Of a stretch of DNA of 64,000 nucleotides, positions 46,776 to 55,278 are shown piece after piece; position 1 is the stretch's first letter; the number at the start of each line of letters is the position of its first letter. Origin of the DNA: Capniomyces stellatus (lineage: Eukaryota; Kickxellomycota; Harpellomycetes; Harpellales; Legeriomycetaceae); the NCBI GenBank assembly GCA_001661515.1, contig LUVW01000011.1, forward strand, positions 367,789 through 431,788, read 5' to 3'. A model generated the notes under the pieces. It had not been told where the DNA came from. It made no database searches and saw only the letters and a program-made list of their open reading frames with translations. Both the position numbers and the translations under genes were made by a program.

Positions 46776-47786
46776 ATTTAAGATTTTTTTTTTTGTCAAG
46801 TAAGCTGATTTATTATTATAACTGCTTAAACCGAAAGGAAGGTCTCTTAATTTACTAATTTACTTTGATATCTTAAACTTGGTTTGACAATTGAACCTTT
46901 TTTTTTTCCTTTTTTTTTCTCAATTTTAGTTTTTAGTTTTTTTTTTCTTCAATTTGAATTTATGTATAAGTCTACTTAGTTTTCTGCTAGAAAAGCGATT
47001 TTAGGCCTATTAGTTGGCAAATTTTAAAATCTTTCAACCACTCAATTCAATTTAAGAGTTTAGTTTTTTAAATAATAAAAAAAAAAATAGGATGAAAAAA
47101 AATCGAAAGCCCCCCCCCAATTATCATGACAATGTTGGAATATTTTTGGAATTCACTTGTTAAACCCAACTTGAGCCAACTAGAAAAATTTGAGAGAGCT
47201 GAAAAAATTTGGAATTGGCATACAAACGAGATTTGATAGAATAGGCCAATGGGCTGCAGGATTTAAACAATGCAGTATTTAATTTTTTATTTCAACACTT
47301 GCAACGAATAGATGTTAATAAATAAATATGTAGGGTGATGTTTTTCTATCATTTACTTTAACTTTTCCACAAGTTTGTCAAATTAACCAAATTCAGCCAA
47401 TACATTTTGAAGTCTTGAATGCCAAATATATTGTTCCTTACTAAGTGTAAGATCGCTTATTTACTTGGTGTAAAGTTTCACTCAAAGTCAAATAAAAATA
47501 CAAGAATCCAATAAAAAACACCGACTGAGAGGAGCAAAACCACCAGCCAAAAGTTTGTTGATATTAACGCACAACACCAGCGCACAACACCAGCGCACAG
47601 CATTGTCTAATGGCAACCAAGACCACCTTCGCCATCCAACACATATTTAGCCGCGTTACGTAGTAGTACCTCGATGTATTTTATTTATTTTTTACCGGAA
47701 GCAATATGGCAAACTTGTTTAAAAAAAAGTTTCATCAAACTCATAAAATATTTTTAAAAAAAAAGCGAGGAAGAAAAAAAAACTAC
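46776..47786. other. Intergenic spacer upstream of RPS29
   Basis: About 1 kb, AT-rich, with a C run at 47111-47118 and a duplicated GCGCACAACACCA word (about 47570-47592). The first few hundred bases should contain the RPS29 promoter. No coding exon is seen. Confidence 0.45.
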
Positions 47787-47849
47787 TGGAGAGCGCGAGG
47801 ATCGAACTCGCATGTAAAGCGAGCGTTCTACCAGCAAGCTAATTTCTCC
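47787..47849 (-). tRNA. Shortened tRNA-like gene (probable tRNA pseudogene)
   Basis: The reverse strand begins GGAGAAATTAGCTTGCTGG and ends CTCGCGCTCTCCA. The D arm and the anticodon arm (CTCGC-TTTACAT-GCGAG, anticodon UAC) resemble tRNA-Ala bodies. The 3' half has a T loop TTCGATC and an acceptor strand GCTCTCC pairing with GGAGA. However the molecule is only 63 bases: about 9-10 bases between anticodon stem and T loop are missing, so GCGAG would have to serve both as the anticodon 3' strand and the T-stem 5' strand. Either a deleted pseudogene or an unusual tRNA. The stated anticodon would read valine codons. Confidence 0.6.
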
Positions 47850-48444
47850 AATAAAGATTCAGCATTCCAGTATTTTCTGCTATTTTTTTACTAGTAGAAT
47901 ATGTGTTTTGTATAATCTTGTTCCTGGATTAGCCTCAAAAGGGGAAAAGTCTGGTATATCGTAGTGTTATTGTACTAAAGGAGTTGGGCGTTGATATTGG
48001 TATTGGTTTTGATATTGGTATTGAACTGAATAAAGTTGGAAAGCTTGGACATTTTTGAAGGTAATGCACGGTGGTTAGTTTGTTGAAATGTTTACAAAAG
48101 CTGAGGTGAGAAATATACTTGACCAAAAGGAACACAAGTAAATAGGCAAACGAATGATAAAAGGCCAATCAATTGGCGGCTAAAAAGCTGTTACAAATTC
48201 ATTGTTTTATTATCGATTTTTATAATTTGCGAGTTAGCTTTTTACGGTTAGACTTTTCACTTTTACAGTTTGGTTTGCAGACACGGTATTTTCCTCATTT
48301 ATTTACTATAATTCGAAAAGACGATTTAAGCTTATACCAGTACTTGTGCTTATAGTGGTGTTGAACAAACCCTGAATTCTATAGTATAATTACATTGTAC
48401 CGCTACAGAATTGATACGATACCAAGGAGATTTGTCAAAAAAGA
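47850..48444. other. Intergenic spacer
   Basis: 595 bases between the tRNA-like sequence and the ING gene. A TTGATATTGGTATTGG repeat (about 47990-48022) opens a minus-strand frame (47935-48168) that I do not regard as a gene. Confidence 0.45.
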
Positions 48445-50257
48445 ATGTTCCAAATTCAAGAGTATGTTGATGGTAAGTATGCCTGCTGGCTTTAATCGAT
48501 TAAGAAAAAACTCGTGAAAAGGGGGCAATGTAGTGGAGTATATATGGTTTAAATGTCAACATATTTATGTACCGGGCTTAACGAATAGCGATAGAAAGGC
48601 TACCACTGGAATTGCAAAGGCAATTTACATTGATGAGGGAGCTGGATGCGTTGTCACAAGGTAAAAATACGACACCTTTACTAAGAGAGAGGGTGGGTGG
48701 GATAAGAGAGACTTGGGATCTAGGATGGTTGTATAGTTGGTTTAAGTTTTAAATTGATCCAAAGAGCCAAGTAAATATACAAATACACAACAACCAAATA
48801 AAAATAAAAATAGATTTTCAAGAGCAGGTCAAGAATGAGACGGAGGAATTTATAAACGATATGTTTGAGATTAACAAGGATGAGCGGATCGAAAGGTTGA
48901 GGTTTTTTTCCGAGATGCTGAATGGAGCGGTGAAACATAGCGAGGAAAAGGTCGCGCTTGCAACCCAAACCTTTGACTTTGTGGATAGACATATCCGTAG
49001 AATTGAAAGTGGGATGCAGAAAGTTGATGACAATAGCAGTGCTGCGGAAGGGAAAACAAAGGCTGAGGCTGAGGGAGCCAAAAAGAGCAGCGAAAAAAAC
49101 AAAGATAAAGATAAAGACAGCAGCAAAGACAAAAACAGCGGTGGTGGTAGCGGCGGGAGCAGTTTGGCAACTTCAAGCAACAAGAAGAGCAGTGAAAACG
49201 TAAACGCAGGAACTTCAAACACAACCAAGACTGATAACGAAAAGGCAATATCGGTATCCAACACAAATCCCACCAAGAACGAAGTTACAGTCGACAAAAA
49301 GCAGGCAGCAGTCGAAGGTATTTTATGCGTTGCACTGCACTGCATTTTTAACATTTCATTTTATTTATCCATTATTCGCTGTTTAAAAAGGAAGGCGGTC
49401 TTACACTTTGCAACTGTTTCTGATAACGTTATTTATCTATATATGTAGAAAAACTCGCGTCAGTTACAACCAATTCACGAAGTAAGTGTTCCAAGTGTTG
49501 CAATTGTTAGTTGGAGAAATTCGTCTTTTTATTTATAAAGCTTACAGTAAGAATCGCATTTAAAGCGATAGATCTTTGCTTTTTATTTACTTTTTTTTTT
49601 TTTGAAAAAACATTTTAATTGTGTAGAGAGAAAAAGCACGCGTGAATCTTCGAATTCGGTTTCAAATACTGTTCCCGCATCCCCCGTGGTTGTACAGACT
49701 TCAGTAGCATCCAGTCTGTCAAGCGGACGTCGAGACTCGGCAAGCGGGAATGGCCGGAACAAGAACCAAAAGTTGTAAGCACTGCCATAATTTCGTTTTA
49801 TTAATAATTGTTGTTTTTTATTTAATTATTTTTTCCTGGTAGTTTTTGGTGTTGATTCGCGATATTGATGTTTTTAGATCCAATGCTAAGGATGTGGCTG
49901 ATGACCCTGAAGAGCCACGATATTGCTACTGCAATCAGGTTTCGTATGGTGAAATGGTTGCCTGTGACGATGAAAATGTAATGTTCATAACTATGTTGCT
50001 TTCCTTTCTTTTTTTTTTTTTTTTTTNNNNNNTTTTTTTTTTTTTTTTTTTTCTGCCGGTACACTGGACTAAAAAGAAGTCTAATTCTACGTTGTTTCTA
50101 ATTGTATGTTTTTATTTTTTTTTTGTTTCTGTTCTAGTGTGACATTGAATGGTTCCACCTTGGCTGTGTTAAGCTTAAAGAGCCGCCAAAAGGAAAGTGG
50201 TATTGCAAAGAGTGCCAGTCAAGCAAACGAAAGAGAAGGGACAACTCGGATAAATAG
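48445..50257 (+). CDS. ING-family PHD-finger protein (Yng2/ING4-like)
   Basis: Seven exons: 48445-48472, 48589-48660, 48823-49317, 49449-49481, 49627-49774, 49878-49977, 50138-50257; phases agree, giving 331 residues. The N-terminal ING domain reads QEYVD then [23 protein letters not shown] and a helical ING continuation to about residue 90. A long Ser/Lys/Asp low-complexity linker follows. The C-terminal PHD finger is [23 protein letters not shown]... with [19 protein letters not shown], containing the full C4HC3 zinc set. ING proteins read H3K4me3 and act in histone acetyltransferase or deacetylase complexes. Which complex cannot be decided here. The penultimate intron contains a poly-T tract with six undetermined bases. 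Confidence 0.93.
50027..50032. other. Assembly gap (six N) within poly-T
   Basis: Six undetermined bases flanked by T runs in intron 6 of the ING gene. True length of the homopolymer is unknown; no coding sequence is lost. Confidence 0.95.
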
Positions 50258-50581
50258 CAATCCCACCATGTACATTAAATATCGCTTATTGGTGTTGATA
50301 TTGATATTGGCATATATTTCTTTTTATTGGCTCAATTAGAGTACTTGTTTTTTGATTGATGATTACAGTTTAATCTCGCCTCATTCCGCTCATTAAACAC
50401 TTATTATTTACATTGCTGTTTATATCAATACCATTTTTGGTTTTCACTTGGTTAATTATTGTATGTTTAATCTGATTTTATTTATATTTTTTTTTAAAAA
50501 AAACAACAACATTATAAAACTGAAAAGTGTCAATGAAAAGGTGTAAATGGATTAAAAACGTGGTGAAGCAATTTAAAAGTT
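50258..50581. other. Convergent intergenic spacer
   Basis: 324 AT-rich bases between the ING and SER3 3' ends. No gene is seen. Confidence 0.5.
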
Positions 50582-52290
50582 TTAATAAAGAATACGGGTA
50601 ATGATGTTTTCAGCAATCGAATTGACGCCATTGTAAATCTGGTTGATATCGGCAGAGTTTTTAAGCGTGATGTCAGCAGCAAAGTAGGCAATGTCGCCAC
50701 GCGAGTCTGAGGCTTGTTTATTTACATTGAAATCAGACAAAATGGAGTTGATCTTTTGCAATACACCTGGAACGTTTTGGTGGACATTGACAATACGCAG
50801 ACTGGTTTTGTCGCTGATTGGAATGGACTTCAAGTCGATTTCTGGGAAGTTGACAGCATTGATTGAAGCACCAGTGTTGATGTATTTTACAATAGCGGTT
50901 GCAACCTCAATACCAATCATGCTTTGAGCCTCCTCGGTTGACCCACCAATATGTGGTGTCAAAATAGTGTTTGGACAGCCAACAAGCTCGCTTTCAAAGA
51001 ATTTTCCGTTTTTAAGTGGCTCTGATGGGAAAACATCGACTGCTGCCCCCGCAAGATGGCCGGATCGGAGTGCCTCTGCCAAAGCTGGGATGTCAACAAC
51101 TGTTCCACGACTGGCGTTGATCAGAATGGATCCCTTCTTCATCATTCCGATTTCCTTTGCTGTGATCATGTTCATTGTTTCTGGTGTCTCTGGGACATGC
51201 AGCGTAACAAAGTCTGCCTTTTCGAGCACCTCACCCAATGTGTCTGTGCTTTTGCTCATGCCCAATGGCATTACTGGAAGTGTATCGTACCAAATCACAT
51301 TCATTCCCATTGACTCTGCAATCACACTCAGCTGTGTTCCAATGTGTCCATAACCAACAATACCCAACGTCTTTCCTCTGATCTCGTGGCAGTTTGCTGA
51401 CAGCTTGTTCCAGATTCCATTGTGCATCTCAGAGCTTCTGTCTCCCACTTTTCTTGACAGGATGATGATCTCTGCAATCACCAGCTCTGCCACACTTCTA
51501 CTGTTACTGAATGGCGAGTTGAATACCGAAATCTAACCATCAACCGCACAATACAACAAATTGACTACGTTAATCATGCTGCTAACTGCTTTTCAAATCA
51601 CCAGCACTTTGTTTGTGCTCTTGTTCCTCGCCTGGAAACTAGTCACATTCCGTTACAGCTTAGAAACTATAGCACAGGCTGCACTGTTCATATGGAAGAT
51701 ATTTAAAAAATTTACTTACACCGCGTGATGCTGCATATTCCAGATCAACTTGATTGGTTCCAATACAGAAGCATCCAATCACTTGGAGCTTTTCGGCTGC
51801 TGCCAATACCTTCTTGGTCAGATTTGTTTTACTACGGATTCCAATACCATGGACATCTTTGATCTTTTCTATTAGCTCGTCCTCATCCAATCCCTTTGAA
51901 AGACTCTCAACCTATTGATTACCAATTTAGAAAGGTTTGGGTTAATAAATATCATTCATCGACTTTCTTTCGCATTATATTCTATAAGCGTGGTCAGTGC
52001 TGTTTATTTTCCAGAGAAAACTAACCCCTAACCCTAACCCTAACTCTTTCTCCTTTTATCTGTGATTCAGGTTTTAGTGTATAAATATGTTGCACGTTTA
52101 GTTGCGGTTAACTTACTTGGTACCCGGCCTTTTTGATGATTTGTACAGCCTTGTCGCTGATACTCTCCAGCAACAGAACCTTGATAGACTCACTGCTTAC
52201 AGGCTGCAAGTGTCTTGTGTTTGCTTCATGTGTGTTGTAGCTCGCTCTACGGACTGCTGGCACACCGAGATCTTCTGCGTTAAAGGGCAT
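50582..52290 (-). CDS. SER3: D-3-phosphoglycerate dehydrogenase
   Basis: Three exons: 52290-52117, 51911-51720, 51532-50582; all junctions phase 0, 438 residues. It oxidises 3-phosphoglycerate with NAD to start serine synthesis. Exon 1 carries KVLLLESISDKAVQIIKKAGYQ, exon 2 HGIGIRSKTNLTKKVLAAA and GCFCIGTNQVDLEYAASRG. Exon 3 has VFNSPFSNSRSVAELV, the NAD fold GIVGYGHIGTQLSVIAESMG, the substrate/catalytic Arg in NASRGTVVDIPAL, and HIGGSTEEAQ with the catalytic His. The C-terminal ACT regulatory domain starts LRIVNVHQNVPGVLQKI, implying serine feedback control as in relatives. Intron 1 contains short telomere-like repeats. Confidence 0.95.
52021..52046. repeat. Interstitial telomere-like repeats (CCCTAA)
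   Basis: CTAACCCCTAACCCTAACCC followed by TAACTC gives about four tandem CCCTAA/TTAGGG units inside intron 1 of the phosphoglycerate dehydrogenase gene. TTAGGG is the common fungal telomere unit. Confidence 0.85.
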
Positions 52291-54752
52291 TTTCTTATTT
52301 GTTTATTTGTTGACTTTTATTTTCCTTTTTAAATAAATGATTGTATTCAAGATTTATAAACCCTTGTTGGAAACTCGTGCGTTCTTTATATTATTTCCTA
52401 GCCTTATAATTACAAATCTAAAATACTAACTATTGTAGTTTTTTTTTCTTTTTTGTAAAAGCAACTATTTATATGCTTTTTTTTTATCTCTTCATCTATA
52501 AACTCGAAATCACTATTTTATTTATTTTTACCAGTTTTTTTTTTCACTTTTGATTTGGATGTTTTCAATAAAAGGTTAAAATAATTTTTGTGCAAATTAA
52601 ATCGTTGATTCTTTTTTTTTTTTTAAACCTCTAATTGCGATTTAATTAGTAACATATAATTTAGAACTTTTTACGAAATGAAAAATAAATAAAAAGCTTA
52701 CTATTCTATTTGACTGGAGTAAACAAATGCTAATAAAAATTGGCATAACTCGCTTTGTTTAATGCGTCAGAGCTATAGTATAGAACTCCTCCTAATCAAC
52801 ATCAACTATAATATACATTCCATTCCTTTTAATTTGATACTTTTCAAGCCATCAAATTGGGAACAATAATTTATTTAACTTGGTATTAAAGGCATGTTAT
52901 TTTGTTGATATTTTAGTATAATCACTGTCGGCTGTTATTCACAGCTTAACCATTAACTTTTTGTTTCCAGATCCAATTAATTACTATCAACATCACCATC
53001 ACCATCACATTCCACAACCTAACCAACTAATCACACCCCACAACCAACCCTGCCAACCCAATCAACCCAAATCAGAATAAATCCAAGAGTTCTAGCCAAA
53101 CTTTCCTGCTTATTCATAAAACCACAAGTCAAGTATATACTTTTAGCTGTTAGGACCGCATTTTACTAACCACCAACAGATGTACTTGAAGACCAAGGCA
53201 CCCTTATGCCAGGACCTTCCTCCTTCCCTTGCGCCAAGTACCTTTTATTCTTGGAAATGGGCTATAACCTGCGTCACTCCAATTAATTCGATAATAAATT
53301 GGCGTTGACATGTCGAACATCTCACATTGGTCGGCCTATTTTAGCCTATAGCTGCATTTCTGTTTTTTTTTTCATTTTCGCAATCGTTAATTTTATTGCT
53401 ACTGTTATTATTATTTTATATTTTTACTTTTACAATTTAGCTATGGAATTGCATCATTTTGTGGTTTAGTTGTATTTCTCAATTTGAAACATATTTATTC
53501 GCTTGACAAAGTTGCACCAGCACATTAGCTTAAATTGCTAAAAAGAAAAAATTGTTTGCACTAATTACTTGCCTTACTTTTCATAGGCTTTGGGAAATTT
53601 AAAATTATACCAATGATTGTTGCTGATAGGGATCTGTGTTTTGGAATTTCCATATCGATTGGATCAAGTCCTATCAATCCTCAGGAAGCTCGATTTAGTA
53701 TCTTTGTAATGACAAAGTAAGATAGTGACTGAATATCAGCAATTAGAAAAGGTAACGTGCTGGGAATTAGGTTACTCACAGTCGTTAATGTGACTACCGA
53801 GTAATATAGTTCATTTTTTTGGATTTTCAATGATAACATCAGGTTTTGTTCAACTATCAATTCACGTACTTACCCGACGCTATTTTCTTTTATCAACAAC
53901 AGCAAAGTTACAACACACAACGGTTTGGCTAATCGTACAAACTACTGTACACAAAAGTAACGTTCTAGCCATGGCCCTTCTCAATGGTTAGCAAAACAAA
54001 TACAACTAGTATGTTATTCAACTAGTGTATATCGAACCTAAAGATTTTGCCCTTTCCAGCCATAGATAGCCTTATTCAGACCACAGGCTGCATTTTACTT
54101 TTAACAACTGATGTGTACTCAAACAGGTTTTGCGAGAAGGTCAATCAGGATATTACAAAGACACAGCTCCAAAGCGTTAATAGGGTCTCTCTAATTCATT
54201 AATTTCCAAAATTCGACTTTTACAAGATTTTCTACTCAAAGTACTTTATTTTTTATTGAAATGTTCAAAGTATACTTTATTTATTTATTTTTTATTCAAG
54301 TAGTTTTATACAAGCTGCTAAAATTCAATATTATTTTTGTAGATGTAGCATTATATCAAAGCAATACACCGCCGTCGTCTAAAAATAGTAAACACCTGTT
54401 TCTACCTGCTAAATGTAGACACAGTTAAGCACATAGTAATGTACTTGTGATTGGTGTCGAAAATAAGAACAAATATCGTGCTTTTCTTACTCGGAATAAA
54501 CAAACGGGAATAATCCTGGTATAGGCATAGTAGAACTTACATTTTGTCATTTAGACTCCGTATCATTCGATGAAAAATACACCCTGCAGAAAAGTTGATC
54601 AGCAATAGAAAACTCAAGAAAACTATATTTTTTTTATTGTAGCATCGAGCGAACTACTATGGTATTCAAAGTCTACAAGCTTCAAAAAAAAAAGCATTTC
54701 TTGTATAAATAAACTTGGATCGACATTCTCAGAAACACATTTAGAATTTTCT
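52291..54752. other. Long spacer upstream of SER3
   Basis: About 2.5 kb, AT-rich. A CATCAC triplet run lies at about 52990-53006. A short ATG frame at 53613-53719 (MIVADRDLCFGISISIG...) ends at a donor-like AAGTAAGA and may be a first exon, but no following exon could be matched. Direct repeats of TTTATTTATTTATTTT occur near 54280. Nothing else is supported. Confidence 0.4.
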
Positions 54753-55201
54753 CTACATGATCAATTTGATCTTAAGTACAGCCACCGCCGATATTATCAC
54801 TACTGCTATTACTACAATCTTTATGATCATCACTGTGCCAAATGTGATACCCTAATACTGACAGTTTCTTTGCTATTAGAAGTCAATAAAATACATTGTT
54901 CACTTGTTTCCTAAAGTATAATGTTGCAGCTTTAAAGAAGTGGATAGTCAAGTTATACTTGCGCTAAATATTCTAGTACCAATCTATCCTTGTCGAATTC
55001 TTCTGGCTCGCTAACTCTTGTGAATAGTAAGGTGTCATCCAATTTTAAAGTGAAATACGAATGGTATAAATTAAAAGGACCAGACGCTGCGTTTACGTTG
55101 ATACGTATCAAATATATTCTGTCAGAAATAGCAAAAGTATAAAGTGAAACGTTCATATTAACTATTTTAATAAGTTTAACCATACCAAGGCTACAAACCA
55201 T
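54753..55201 (-). CDS. Small hypothetical protein with C-terminal membrane anchor
   Basis: Two exons: 55201-54959 and 54851-54753, junction phase 0; 113 residues. Not recognised. The first exon encodes a polar region (FNLYHSYFTLKLDDTLLFTRV, shortened: HSYFTLKLDDTLLFTR, then EPEEFDKDRLVLEYLAQ). The second exon supplies GITFGTVMIIKIVVIAVV and IISAVAVLKIKLIM, a single strongly hydrophobic helix at the extreme C-terminus, as in tail-anchored proteins. The open second exon in phase, good donor (GTATAA) and acceptor (TATTAG) support a real gene. The start is uncertain: a CAG acceptor just before the ATG at 55201 suggests there could be an earlier exon. Divergent from the repeat-protein gene with only 77 bases between ATGs. 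Confidence 0.5.
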
Positions 55202-55278
55202 TCAATACTGCAAAAAGTTAAAGAGAAAAAAATATTAAACTTACAACTCGCTGAAAATTGTGTTTAGTCAAAATAAAA

